From Algoriphagus sediminis (lineage in GTDB: Bacteria > Bacteroidota > Bacteroidia > Cytophagales > Cyclobacteriaceae): a DNA stretch of 64,000 nt. Location of the stretch: contig NZ_JAUEPH010000002.1 of the NCBI RefSeq assembly GCF_030403435.1, forward strand, positions 677,383 through 741,382, written 5' to 3'. The position numbers and the translations under genes are program-made. Every line of letters begins with the position of its first letter. Within the stretch, counting starts at the first letter, position 1. Positions 54,836 through 63,885 of the stretch are shown in pieces. The notes under the pieces were generated by a model that ran no database searches, was not told the origin of the DNA, and worked only from the letters and a program-made list of their open reading frames with translations.

Positions 54836-56239
54836 ATGAAACCTTTTTATCTTTTCCTGGCCTTTTGCCTGGTTTATTCCATTCAAGTACAGTCTCAAGT
54901 TAAACCCATTAAATCATCTGATCGGAAAATAGAATTTAATTTTTCGGATCCAGATGAAATCACGATTCCCAAGTGGATGGAGAAAGGAGATTTCTATCAG
55001 GTGATGGTTCATAATATCAATTTGAATAATTACCGAGTGGAGATGACCATCAAGGATTCGGTTTATTATAGTTCTGCGATAGATTTTCCTGTTTTTGGAT
55101 CGATTGATATTTCCAGTTTAGAGGGTGTGGTAAAAGAATTGTCTGCTTCTGAAATTGAGCCTATTGCCGCTCAACAGTCTTTAGAGTTTGCCGACAATAT
55201 TCCAGAACAGATAAGAGAGTTCTTGGAGAAACAACAAGCCCAAGTAAGGGTAGAAAGTGAAAAATTTAAGGCCTTGACTGATCGTATAGATGAAGAACGC
55301 TTTGACATAATGATTTTCAAGGTTAAAGCAAAATCAGAAACAGCTGATTTTGATCTCACAGACTTTAAGATAGATGAAAAAATAAAGGCCTTTGAGCAGA
55401 TTAAAACAGAATTATCTTCACTTAATTCTTCTTACAGCAAGGACTTTAAAGCGTTTACTGATTTCTTTCAACAATCTGATATAATTGATTTTTTTAAGGG
55501 TGACATTGGACCAGTAACGCAATTAAAACAAGAGAAAGAAAAAACGGAAAAAGCCTATTCTACACTGAAGGCGGGATTATCAAAGGCCATCACACAAATA
55601 AGTACAGACAACGTAAATAAGATTTTGACTTCTGTAATTCATCTTTATACTAATAATACCTTTACCTCACTCCCCATCCAGTTTACCGGCGATGAAGCTG
55701 AGCTCAAAATGAGTTTTATCCCAAAGGATTCAGCTTCAAATCTTCAGGTTTATCATCTTTCACCTGTGAAATTTGGAAAATCACCCTGGTATTGGGCAGT
55801 GGGACCGGGAATGTATTTCTCAGGTTTAAGCAATGAAAGGGTAGGTTTTGAAACCATCAATGTCACTGATTCTACGCAACAGTTTAAGGTGCTAGAGGAA
55901 AACCCACAAGAAGGAGAAATAGGAGTATCTGCCTTATTTCATGCAGGACGGCGGTTTAGGCTGGGAAGTCTTTATGTAGGGATTCATGCAAGTGTAGGAA
56001 CAGGTGTTTCTTTGGGTGAGGATATCAGGGCAAGAATGCTTTATGGAGGAGGGCTTTCCTTTGGAGAAAAGAATCATTTGGTAATTGATGTGGGTTGGGC
56101 AAGAGGTTATGTGGATGTTTTAGCCAAGGAATTTGAGGAAGGGCTACCAGAAGGTATGTTTACTGAAAAACCCTCGGTACTAGTCCAGGACTTGGATACT
56201 TCTTGGTTTATAAGTGTAGGCTATATGTTTAGTTTTTAA
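54836..56239 (+). CDS. Exported outer-membrane-type protein of unknown function
   Basis: 467 residues from ATG at 54836; an in-frame GTG seven codons earlier is less likely. A signal peptide (cut near VQSQ) precedes a strand-rich region, a long helical stretch (about 110-290, many Lys/Glu/Gln), and a C-terminal part with alternating strands that ends in Phe (VGYMFSF), as in beta-barrel proteins. Not a recognised family. It may be unrelated to defence and simply part of the older chromosome between insertions. Confidence 0.65.
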   Translation: MKPFYLFLAFCLVYSIQVQSQVKPIKSSDRKIEFNFSDPDEITIPKWMEKGDFYQVMVHNINLNNYRVEMTIKDSVYYSSAIDFPVFGSIDISSLEGVVKELSASEIEPIAAQQSLEFADNIPEQIREFLEKQQAQVRVESEKFKALTDRIDEERFDIMIFKVKAKSETADFDLTDFKIDEKIKAFEQIKTELSSLNSSYSKDFKAFTDFFQQSDIIDFFKGDIGPVTQLKQEKEKTEKAYSTLKAGLSKAITQISTDNVNKILTSVIHLYTNNTFTSLPIQFTGDEAELKMSFIPKDSASNLQVYHLSPVKFGKSPWYWAVGPGMYFSGLSNERVGFETINVTDSTQQFKVLEENPQEGEIGVSALFHAGRRFRLGSLYVGIHASVGTGVSLGEDIRARMLYGGGLSFGEKNHLVIDVGWARGYVDVLAKEFEEGLPEGMFTEKPSVLVQDLDTSWFISVGYMFSF

Positions 56240-56266
56240 TTTAGTCTTGAATTTATTTTTTTAAAA

Positions 56267-56653
56267 ATGAGCACTTTATCAGATCACCTCAGGTATTTGC
56301 ATCAGTCCGGAGAGTTTACCATAGATGTGAGTTTAGCTATTTTCAGTCCTGAAGAAATAGAAAACCTAAGGAGGTTTGGCCATTGGTATGAAGCTTTGAC
56401 CCTTGGTCTGATTGAACCTGTAAGTGAACCCCAGAAAGAGTTTATCCGAAGTGCAAGAGGCGAAAAATCACCCACCACAGAACATGAAATCGCCTGGTAT
56501 AAATACCTGGGAAGAAAAAAACTTGAATCTGATGATCCTGATAAGTTTAAATTGAATTACCAGGCAAGAGAAAAGGGTTTTTATACTCGTCAACAATTCA
56601 AACAGATGAGAAGCATGATGGGATCAGAAATGAATAAAAACCATCGAAGATAA
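56267..56653 (+). CDS. DUF413 (MaoP-like) protein
   Basis: 128 residues. The core GEFTIDVSLAIFSPEEIENL, RRFGHWYEALTLGLIEPVSEPQKEFI and RGEKSPTTEHEIAWYKYLGRKK matches DUF413, the family of E. coli MaoP, which helps organise the origin macrodomain. Bacteroidota have no maoS system that I know, so the role is open. It lies 27 bases after the envelope protein gene. Confidence 0.72.
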   Translation: MSTLSDHLRYLHQSGEFTIDVSLAIFSPEEIENLRRFGHWYEALTLGLIEPVSEPQKEFIRSARGEKSPTTEHEIAWYKYLGRKKLESDDPDKFKLNYQAREKGFYTRQQFKQMRSMMGSEMNKNHRR

Positions 56654-56719
56654 ATGGTTGATCTTTCCATCAAGTTCTCTTAAACCCAGATCAATCAATT
56701 TTTTAAAAAACACTATAAT

Positions 56720-56735
56720 GTATTATTAATGATAC
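56720..56735. promoter_or_regulatory. Candidate HipB operator
   Basis: Sixteen-base near-palindrome (GTATTATT / AATGATAC, seven of eight pairs) at the expected -33 zone of the hip promoter, suitable for autorepression. The sequence is unlike the E. coli HipB site. Confidence 0.45.
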
Positions 56736-56743
56736 AAAAAATC

Positions 56744-56751
56744 TATATTTG
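56744..56751 (+). promoter_or_regulatory. Candidate -7 box TATATTTG of the hip operon
   Basis: Perfect TAnnTTTG match 19 bases before the hipB ATG at 56770, giving a very short leader. The adjacent dyad ends eight bases upstream. Confidence 0.5.
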
Positions 56752-56769
56752 TTTCAATAATAGAACATT

Positions 56770-57081
56770 ATGGCAAATTCAAGTCCTTCATTATTACCTA
56801 AACAGGCACGCTTGCTATCCATGGTAGGTGAGCAGATAAAGCTGGCAAGATTAAGAAGAAAGCTAAGTAGCGAGCAAGTTGCGGAGCGTTCGGGAATTGG
56901 TCGGTCTACTTTGGTAAGAATAGAAAAAGGAGATCCTGGCGTGAGCATAGGAAATATATTGAATGTGCTAAAGGTTTTAGGACTGGAACAAGACCTGCTA
57001 TTACTAGCCAAAGACGATGAGCTGGGTAGGAAAATTCAAGATGCCGAGCTCAAAACAAAGAGCAGAGCTCCTAAAAGATAA
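56770..57081 (+). CDS. hipB: HipB-like antitoxin (Xre helix-turn-helix)
   Basis: 103 residues. An Xre-type helix-turn-helix spans about 21-75 (LARLRRKLSSEQVAERSGIG, then RSTLVRIEKGDPGVSI). The C-terminal tail is charged, as in HipB proteins that hold the toxin and bind the operator. Two bases separate it from hipA. It most likely represses its own operon through the dyad at 56720. Confidence 0.9.
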   Translation: MANSSPSLLPKQARLLSMVGEQIKLARLRRKLSSEQVAERSGIGRSTLVRIEKGDPGVSIGNILNVLKVLGLEQDLLLLAKDDELGRKIQDAELKTKSRAPKR

Positions 57082-57083
57082 AA

Positions 57084-58361
57084 ATGCCAAACCCAAATCA
57101 CCATAGAGAAATTCTGGTTTATGCCGATTGGGAAGGTCTAGGTGGACCTGAACCTGTTGGTGTACTAAGTTCTGAGCGTGTGCGCGGTTCTGAGGTCTTT
57201 TCATTTAGCTATAGCGAGTCTTGGCTTAAGAATAAGTATGCACAAGTCATAGACCCTGATCTTCAATTATTCTCAGGTCGGCAATACTTGGCAGAAGCAG
57301 AGAGGCAGAACTTTGGGGTGTTTACAGATTCCTCCCCGGACCGATGGGGCCGTGTACTTATGCGCAGGAGGGAAGCAGCCGTGGCTAGAAAGGAAGAGCG
57401 TTCGCCTAGAAATTTATTTGAAACGGATTACCTGCTTGGTGTCTATGATGAGCATAGAATGGGGGCTTTGAGATTTAAGCTCTCCGAAGATGGACCTTTT
57501 CTAAACAATGACCGGGCACTTGCCTCTCCACCCTGGACTTCTATCCGTCAATTAGAGGAGATCAGCTTAAAGTTAGAAGGAGATGATGTCATGGATGATC
57601 CGGAATATTTGAATTGGCTGAATATGTTGATTGCACCTGGATCATCTCTGGGGGGGGCGAGACCCAAGGCGAGTGTGCAGGATCCAGATGGGCATTTGTG
57701 GATCGCTAAATTCCCCAGCAAAAATGACGAGGGAAATATTGGAGCATGGGAATGGATAACTTATCAATTGGCTCTAGAAAGCGGAATAAACATGGGGCCT
57801 GCACAGGCCAGAACATTTTCAGCTGCTCACCATACGTTTTTAGCCAAGCGATTCGATAGAACAGCAGAAGGGGGGAGACTTCACTTTGCCTCAGCCATGA
57901 CCATGCTAGGCTATGCCGATGGTGATGATTATCACGAAGGAGTGAGTTATCTTGAATTGGTCGAATTTATCACCACGTCTGGAGCAAATGTTAAACAAGA
58001 CTTAGCTGAATTATGGAGAAGAATTGTTTTTAGTATGTGCGTATCTAATACGGATGATCATTTGAGAAATCATGGGTTTATGCTGACTACTTCAGGATGG
58101 ATTTTGTCTCCAGCCTATGACATCAACCCAGTAGAAACAGGAACAGGGCTTAAGCTCAATGTCTCAGAAGATGATAATGCCTTAGATCTTGATTTGGCCA
58201 TGGAAGTAATTCCTTATTTTAGAATCAAAGAAAAAGAAGCATTAGCAATCATTAAAGAGGTAAAGAATTCGGTAAGAAAATGGTCTACACTTGCTCAGGA
58301 GATGGGTATATCTCGTGGAGAAATAGAATTAAAGGCCAATGCTTTTAGACTAGTAGAATAA
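57084..58361 (+). CDS. hipA: HipA-like Ser/Thr kinase toxin
   Basis: 425 residues, full length. The N-terminal couple-HipA domain (to about 110) precedes the kinase: GARPKASV near 195 (phosphate loop), WIAKFPSKND near 209 with the ATP-binding Lys, catalytic NTDDHLRNHGFM near 325, and metal-binding LSPAYDINP near 344. HipA proteins phosphorylate tRNA synthetases (GltX in E. coli) and slow growth. The HipB partner is directly upstream. No disruption seen. Confidence 0.92.
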   Translation: MPNPNHHREILVYADWEGLGGPEPVGVLSSERVRGSEVFSFSYSESWLKNKYAQVIDPDLQLFSGRQYLAEAERQNFGVFTDSSPDRWGRVLMRRREAAVARKEERSPRNLFETDYLLGVYDEHRMGALRFKLSEDGPFLNNDRALASPPWTSIRQLEEISLKLEGDDVMDDPEYLNWLNMLIAPGSSLGGARPKASVQDPDGHLWIAKFPSKNDEGNIGAWEWITYQLALESGINMGPAQARTFSAAHHTFLAKRFDRTAEGGRLHFASAMTMLGYADGDDYHEGVSYLELVEFITTSGANVKQDLAELWRRIVFSMCVSNTDDHLRNHGFMLTTSGWILSPAYDINPVETGTGLKLNVSEDDNALDLDLAMEVIPYFRIKEKEALAIIKEVKNSVRKWSTLAQEMGISRGEIELKANAFRLVE

Positions 58362-58449
58362 TTAAGTAAGCAATGAACATGTTCACCACAGCTCAATTTT
58401 GACTTACCCTTTTTTAATTGTTAAAGGTTAATGATAAATGGTTAATGAG

Positions 58450-58800
58450 ATGAGAGAGAATGTAGTGAAGAATAAGAGTTTAGAATTTGCAGTGAGAGTG
58501 GTAAAGCTGTATCAGTTTTTATGTGATCAAAAAAAAGAATTTGTTCTTTCAAAACAACTGCTAAGAAGCGGAACTTCTGTGGGAGCAATGGTTCGAGAAG
58601 CCGAACACGCTGAAACAAAGAAGGATTTTAACCATAAAATGGGCATCGCTCAAAAAGAAATTAATGAGACTATTTACTGGCTTGAATTATTGCATCAAAC
58701 AGATTATTTGACCCCAAGTGAATTTGAAAGTATGAAAGCTGATGCAGTTGAAATCATTAAAATAATCACAGCTATATTAAAATCTTCAAAAACCCAGTGA
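58450..58800 (+). CDS. Four-helix-bundle protein (S23/23S-rRNA intervening-sequence type)
   Basis: 116 residues from the ATG at 58450, which matches the family opening (MRENVVKNKSLEFAVRVVKLYQFL); an ATG four codons earlier lies within a GGTTAATGA direct repeat (58426-58434 and 58440-58448) that commonly precedes such genes. Key family segments SKQLLRSGTSVGAMVREAEHA and IAQKEINETIYWLELL are present. Function unknown; the proteins form homopentamers and often sit beside restriction genes. Confidence 0.85.
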   Translation: MRENVVKNKSLEFAVRVVKLYQFLCDQKKEFVLSKQLLRSGTSVGAMVREAEHAETKKDFNHKMGIAQKEINETIYWLELLHQTDYLTPSEFESMKADAVEIIKIITAILKSSKTQ

Positions 58801-58831
58801 ACATTGAACATCTAATAATTAACCATTTAAA

Positions 58832-61800
58832 ATGAAGTTTTCCGAATCCCAACTTGAACAAGCCTTTATTGATCTTCTAAGTGAGCAAGGTTATCCCTAT
58901 GTACCGGGTGAGGAGATTATCAGGGGAAAGGAAGAAGTTCTGATTCGAGAAGATCTGCAGAGTTATTTGCATCAGCAATATGGAGATCTGGGAATTACTC
59001 CTAATGAAATTTCTTCTATCATTCGAGATTTGGAGAAGCTTCCTGCATCAGATCTTTATGAAACCAATAAGACGATCATGCACTGGGTTCGGGATGGCTT
59101 TCTACTTAAGCGGGAAGATCGAAATCAAAAGGATCTTTTTATCCAGCTGATCGATTACGAAGAGCCGGAAAGGAATCATTTTAAGTTTGTCAATCAGCTA
59201 GAGATTCAGGGTTTTGAGAAGCGAATTCCAGATGGAATTATCTACATCAATGGTATACCTCTGGTGGTTTTTGAGTTTAAGTCCTCTATACGAGAGAATG
59301 CCACTTTGCATTCTGCATATGTGCAGTTGACCACTCGCTACAAGCGCGATATTCCTGATTTATTTAAGTATAATGCTTTCTGCGTAATCTCTGATGGGGT
59401 GAATACCAAAGCGGGAAGTTTTTTTGCTCCCTATGAGTTCTTCTATGCCTGGCGGAAAATCAAAGGACTGGATAAGGAAATAGACCCTACTACAGGTAAG
59501 TCGACCAAGGTTCATGGAATAGATGCCATGTACACCCTGATTCGTGGGATGCTGGACAAGCATCGACTGACGGATATCATTCATAATTTTATTTACCTAC
59601 CGGATAGCTCTAAGAAAGATGAAAAAATCGTATGCCGCTATCCGCAATACTATGCTGCCACCAAGCTCTTTGAAAATATCAAAGTTCATTCACATCCTCA
59701 TGGTGATGGGAAAGGGGGGACCTACTTTGGGGCAACAGGTTGCGGTAAGAGTTTTACCATGCTTTTCCTGACTCGATTACTGATGAAAAGCGTGGACTTT
59801 GCCAGTCCGACGATTGTGTTGATTACTGACAGAACGGACCTTGATGATCAGCTCAGTAATCAGTTCACTAATGCCAAGCGTTTTATAGGAGATAATGTAA
59901 TCAAGTCGGTGCTAAGCCGGGAGGATCTGCGAAAAGAACTAAAGGGCAGAAGCTCTGGGGGAGTGTTTTTGACTACGATTCATAAGTTTAATGAGGACAC
60001 CGATCTATTGACCGATCGTTCTAATGTGATATGTATTTCTGATGAGGCACACCGTAGCCAAACCAATCTAGATCAGAAGGTTCGGATCACCGAACAAGGC
60101 GTGAAAAAGAGTTTTGGCTTTGCGAAGCATCTTCATGATTCATTACCGAATGCTACTTATGTGGGTTTTACGGGAACACCAATCGATGCGACAATGGATG
60201 TATTTGGTGAAATCGTAGATACCTACACCATGACTGAATCGGTAATGGATGATATAACGGTACGGATCGTCTACGAGGGTCGGGCTGCCAAGGTCTTATT
60301 AGAGAATAAAAAGCTTCAGGAGATAGAAGAGTATTATTCTATGGTGGCCGAATCTGGAGGGAATGAATACCAGATCGACGAAAGCAAGCGGCAAATGACC
60401 CAAATGGGCACTATACTCGGTGATCCGGGAAGGATAGAAGCCATTGCAAAAGACTTTGTAAAACATTATGAAAATAGGCTTGAGGAGGGAAGCACTATAT
60501 TGGGAAAGGCCATGTTTGTCTGCAGTAACCGGCAAATAGCCTTTCAGTTGTATCAGGAGATTCTTGCGCTAAGACCTGAATGGGGAGAAGTAATTACCGC
60601 CGCAGAAGGAGTAGAGCTTAGCGAAAAAGAACAAAAAGAAATTCTACCCATGGCCAGAATAAATATGGTCATGACCAGGGGAAAAGATGACCCTGAAGCT
60701 TTGTACAACCTATTGGGGACAAAAGATGATCGAAAGGAATTGGATAGGCAGTTTAAAAACGCAAAGAGTAATTTTAAGATAGCCATCGTGGTGGATATGT
60801 GGCTGACAGGCTTTGATGTTCCTTTTTTAGATACCATGTATATTGATAAGCCAGTGCAGCAGCATAGTTTGATTCAGACCATTTCTAGGGTAAACCGGAA
60901 ATTTGAAGGCAAGGAAAAGGGTTTGGTGGTGGATTACATCGGAATCAAAAAGCAGATGAATTTGGCCTTGAAGCAGTATTCTACTCAGGACAGCCAAAAC
61001 TTTGAAGATATCGAACAGTCTATCATCGTGGTTAAAGATCACTTGGATTTGTTGGATGCCATTTTCCATAAATTTGATTCAAGTGACTATTTCGATGGAA
61101 CGCCCTTACAGCAGTTGCATACCCTAAATCAAGCGGCGGAATTTGTTCAAGTTACCCAGTCCTTAGAAAAGCGATTTATGAATCTGGTTAAGCGTATGAA
61201 AGCCGCTTATGATATCTGTTCGGGTTCTGCGGAATTCACCAATGAAGCTAAGGATAAGATTCATTTCTACATCGCGGTTCGCTCCATAGTCTTCAAACTG
61301 ACCATGGGAGAAGCCCCTGATACCGACCAGATGAATGCGAAAGTGCGGGAGATGATCCAGGAAGCCATACTTAGCGAAGGGGTGGAAGAGATTTTTAAAC
61401 TTGGGGATACCGGCAAAAAAGGAGTGGATATTTTTGATCCTGATTATTTGGCCAAGATCGATAAGATTAAGCTGCCCAATACCAAAATCAAGCTTTTGCA
61501 GAAACTGCTTTCCAAAGCGATTGATGAATTCAAGCAGATCAACAAGATTAAAGGCATTGATTTTTCTAAGAAGATGCAGCACTTGGTTGAGAAATATAAC
61601 GAGCGGAAAGAAGCTGATGTCCTGCAAAGTGAAGTTTTAGAGGACTTTACTAATGAGATCATTGACCTTTATTATGCGATGAAAAAGGAGAAAGATTCTT
61701 TTGCAGAGATGGGGATAGACTTTGAGGAAAAGGCCTTTTATGATATTTTGAAGGAGTTGGCGATCAAATATGACTTCGTCTATCCTGAAGATAAGTTGAT

Positions 61801-62002
61801 CCATCTAGCTCAGCTTGTCAAAGATGTAGTTGATGACAAAGCCAAATACACCGACTGGAGCAAGAGGGATGATATCAAGGCCGAGCTGAAAGTGGATTTG
61901 ATCATCCTATTGGCAGAAAACGATTATCCTCCTGTAGATCGAGATGAAGTCTATAAAGAGATATTTGAGCAGGCAGAGAATTTTAGGAGGTATTCAAATT
62001 AG
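58832..62002 (+). CDS. hsdR: Type I restriction endonuclease subunit
   Basis: 1056 residues, complete. The HsdR_N nuclease core RIPDGIIYINGIPLVVFEFKSS (D...ExK) is near 130-150. The motor begins with Walker A GATGCGKSFT near 298 and DEAH-type box ISDEAHRS near 399, VGFTGTPID near 450, then GFDVPFLDTMYIDKP and QTISRVNR in the second RecA domain near 660-690. A C-terminal helical region contacts the methylase. It is separated from hsdMS by over eight kilobases of cargo. Its codon and base composition resembles the local genome more than hsdM does. Confidence 0.95.
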   Translation: MKFSESQLEQAFIDLLSEQGYPYVPGEEIIRGKEEVLIREDLQSYLHQQYGDLGITPNEISSIIRDLEKLPASDLYETNKTIMHWVRDGFLLKREDRNQKDLFIQLIDYEEPERNHFKFVNQLEIQGFEKRIPDGIIYINGIPLVVFEFKSSIRENATLHSAYVQLTTRYKRDIPDLFKYNAFCVISDGVNTKAGSFFAPYEFFYAWRKIKGLDKEIDPTTGKSTKVHGIDAMYTLIRGMLDKHRLTDIIHNFIYLPDSSKKDEKIVCRYPQYYAATKLFENIKVHSHPHGDGKGGTYFGATGCGKSFTMLFLTRLLMKSVDFASPTIVLITDRTDLDDQLSNQFTNAKRFIGDNVIKSVLSREDLRKELKGRSSGGVFLTTIHKFNEDTDLLTDRSNVICISDEAHRSQTNLDQKVRITEQGVKKSFGFAKHLHDSLPNATYVGFTGTPIDATMDVFGEIVDTYTMTESVMDDITVRIVYEGRAAKVLLENKKLQEIEEYYSMVAESGGNEYQIDESKRQMTQMGTILGDPGRIEAIAKDFVKHYENRLEEGSTILGKAMFVCSNRQIAFQLYQEILALRPEWGEVITAAEGVELSEKEQKEILPMARINMVMTRGKDDPEALYNLLGTKDDRKELDRQFKNAKSNFKIAIVVDMWLTGFDVPFLDTMYIDKPVQQHSLIQTISRVNRKFEGKEKGLVVDYIGIKKQMNLALKQYSTQDSQNFEDIEQSIIVVKDHLDLLDAIFHKFDSSDYFDGTPLQQLHTLNQAAEFVQVTQSLEKRFMNLVKRMKAAYDICSGSAEFTNEAKDKIHFYIAVRSIVFKLTMGEAPDTDQMNAKVREMIQEAILSEGVEEIFKLGDTGKKGVDIFDPDYLAKIDKIKLPNTKIKLLQKLLSKAIDEFKQINKIKGIDFSKKMQHLVEKYNERKEADVLQSEVLEDFTNEIIDLYYAMKKEKDSFAEMGIDFEEKAFYDILKELAIKYDFVYPEDKLIHLAQLVKDVVDDKAKYTDWSKRDDIKAELKVDLIILLAENDYPPVDRDEVYKEIFEQAENFRRYSN

Positions 62003-62008
62003 GTAAAT

Positions 62009-62299
62009 ATGAATGTTTCAAATGAAGATTTTAATTTGTTGAAAAGGATTTCAAAAGAAATTAATAAATATTTCAAGGCTCCAAATTCTAATCCAGAAAC
62101 CAGATCAACTGACATTTACGATTATATAAGGAGATAGGAGGGCTTGAAGGACAAATTCCCGACGGGGAAGGAATTCAATCAGTTTTTGAGAAAAATGCAC
62201 AAAGCAGGTTTGTTCAAAGCAATAGTTCCAAACTCTATCGTGGATACAAGTAATCCTAACTTTTATCAATGGAGGTTTTACAAAAAATCTAAGTACTAA
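62009..62299 (+). pseudogene. Small gene interrupted by one in-frame amber codon
   Basis: An ATG at 62009, six bases after hsdR, opens a frame that meets TAG at 62135-62137 (codon 43) and then continues in the same frame with normal-looking codons to TAA at 62297-62299. The two halves read MNVSNEDFNLLKRISKEI...YDYIRR and EGLKDKFPTGKEFNQFLRKM...FYQWRFYKKSKY, the second half having the composition of a real protein. A single nonsense change, a sequencing error, or readthrough would each explain it. Family not recognised. Confidence 0.5.
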
Positions 62300-62323
62300 G
62301 AAACTCTAAATAATTATAGCTAA

Positions 62324-63241
62324 ATGGATCTCTACAATCTCAAAAGTGGCAAACTCGAGGAAGTAAAAAATTTACCTTTTAAACTAGAAAAGGATATTCA
62401 ATCTTTGGTGGAAGGAAATCTTGAGATACTCTTTGGACTTGAGTTTGTTACGAGTGAATTTCAATTAAACGGTCTACGAATTGATTCATTAGGGTTCGAT
62501 AAGCAATCAAAGTCCTTTGTGATCATTGAGTATAAAAAGAGAAAGAATGATTCAGTAATAGATCAAGGGTATTCTTATTTGGCGCTATTAATAAATAATA
62601 AAGCTGACTTCATTCTGGAGTATCAAGAACGAACAGGACTCAACTTAAAAAGGAATGAAATAGACTGGAGTCAATCTCGAGTCATTTTTATATCTCCGCA
62701 ATTCACTACTTATCAGAGGAAAAGTATAGATTTCAAAGATTTACCTTTCGAATTATGGGAAATAAAGAAGTACTCCAACAATACGATTGCATTAAGCCAG
62801 CATAAATCTGTAAGTCAAGAGAGCGTAAAATCAATTAGCTCTAAAGACAACAGGGCAAAGGAAGTGAGCAAAGAAATTGTGGTTTATACTGAGGAAGATC
62901 ACTTTGCTAAAGCTTCTGATACTCTGAAAGAGCTCTATGAGGAATTGAAAGAAAAAGTGTCAGGGATTGGAGATTTTGATATTAACCCCTTGAAACACTG
63001 GATAAATTTTAAAGCTAGTAAAAAATGGATTTTTGACGTCGAAGTGCAAAAGGCAAGACTGAAGATGAGGATTAATCTAAACAAAGGTCAACTAGACGAT
63101 CCAAAGGGTCTTTTTAGAGATGTCTCACATGTAGGACATTTCGGATACGGAGATTATGAGGCTCCAATTACTTCTGAAACCGATTTAGACTACTTAATGA
63201 GCTTGATTAAGCAGAGCTATAATTATCATAATAGTCAGTGA
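62324..63241 (+). CDS. NucS-like nuclease domain fused to DUF5655
   Basis: 305 residues. The N-terminal part has the PD-(D/E)xK pattern of NucS-like nucleases: ...LRIDSLGFDKQSKSFVIIEYKKRK... with D near 53, ExK near 69-71 and DQGYSYL near 79. The C-terminal part (about 195-300, LKHWINFKASKKWIFDVEVQKARLKMRINL; DVSHVGHFGYGDYEAPI) matches DUF5655. Members of this type often accompany type I restriction genes. The stop overlaps the start of the next gene (GTGA). Confidence 0.75.
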   Translation: MDLYNLKSGKLEEVKNLPFKLEKDIQSLVEGNLEILFGLEFVTSEFQLNGLRIDSLGFDKQSKSFVIIEYKKRKNDSVIDQGYSYLALLINNKADFILEYQERTGLNLKRNEIDWSQSRVIFISPQFTTYQRKSIDFKDLPFELWEIKKYSNNTIALSQHKSVSQESVKSISSKDNRAKEVSKEIVVYTEEDHFAKASDTLKELYEELKEKVSGIGDFDINPLKHWINFKASKKWIFDVEVQKARLKMRINLNKGQLDDPKGLFRDVSHVGHFGYGDYEAPITSETDLDYLMSLIKQSYNYHNSQ

Positions 63242-63885
63242 ACGCCTTTAATGAATCAGACGCTGAAAAGCTTATTAAATGTGTCAAGGAAAACACAAAA
63301 GGAATATTAGCAAACCTTGATAGGGAGGCTATTGATGTTTACAGGTTTCTAATTTCTGAGTTTAGAAAGGGGGATGTTAGCAAAAATTATCTTTTTCAAT
63401 TCGTATTTCGATCATACTATCGCCTTGATAATGCTGGATTAACCCCAGAGTTTAAATCAAGATATTTTGAATTGATGGAGGAAAAACGAGATAATCAATC
63501 GATTGGAATTAAGGATTTACTCCTTGAACTCGAAAAATATCCCAGAATCAAGGAGAATAAAAAGAATCAGAAAAAAGGTAGTTTTCAATTTTCATTTGTA
63601 TCGAAACTTCTAAATACCGTTGATCCAGAATTCCCTATTTATGATTCAAAAGTTTCAAAGGCTATCGTAGGATCAGCTTACAATCCTGCGGGCACATTTG
63701 ATCACAAATTTAATGTTTATCAAAGTAGACATAAGGTAATAAGGAAAACCTATTCTTATATTTTAGATAGAAAATCCTTTAAATCACTCTTATCTGACTT
63801 TGATGAGTTCTTTCCTGATAATGGCTTATCTGATTTAAAGAAGTTGGATTTCATTTTTTGGAGCTATGGTAAGACCATAGAATGA
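63238..63885 (+). CDS. Unknown protein coupled to the DUF5655 gene
   Basis: 215 residues from a GTG that shares bases with the preceding stop, so translation is probably coupled. Helical and basic; a notable segment is SFQFSFVSKLLNTVDPEFPIYDSKVSKAI near residue 113, a pattern seen in uncharacterised defence-island proteins. No signal peptide or recognised domain. The sequence after its stop holds no further gene before the window ends at 64000. Confidence 0.65.
   Translation: MNAFNESDAEKLIKCVKENTKGILANLDREAIDVYRFLISEFRKGDVSKNYLFQFVFRSYYRLDNAGLTPEFKSRYFELMEEKRDNQSIGIKDLLLELEKYPRIKENKKNQKKGSFQFSFVSKLLNTVDPEFPIYDSKVSKAIVGSAYNPAGTFDHKFNVYQSRHKVIRKTYSYILDRKSFKSLLSDFDEFFPDNGLSDLKKLDFIFWSYGKTIE

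Noticed and set aside
58362..58449. TTAAC/GGTTAATGA repeats as a CRISPR or attachment site
   Set aside because: Only two short copies with no spacers; such repeats are common before four-helix-bundle genes.
62009..62299. Frameshift as the cause of the broken small gene
   Set aside because: Both halves are in the same frame; only the TAG interrupts them, and the alternative frame after it gives a poor translation.
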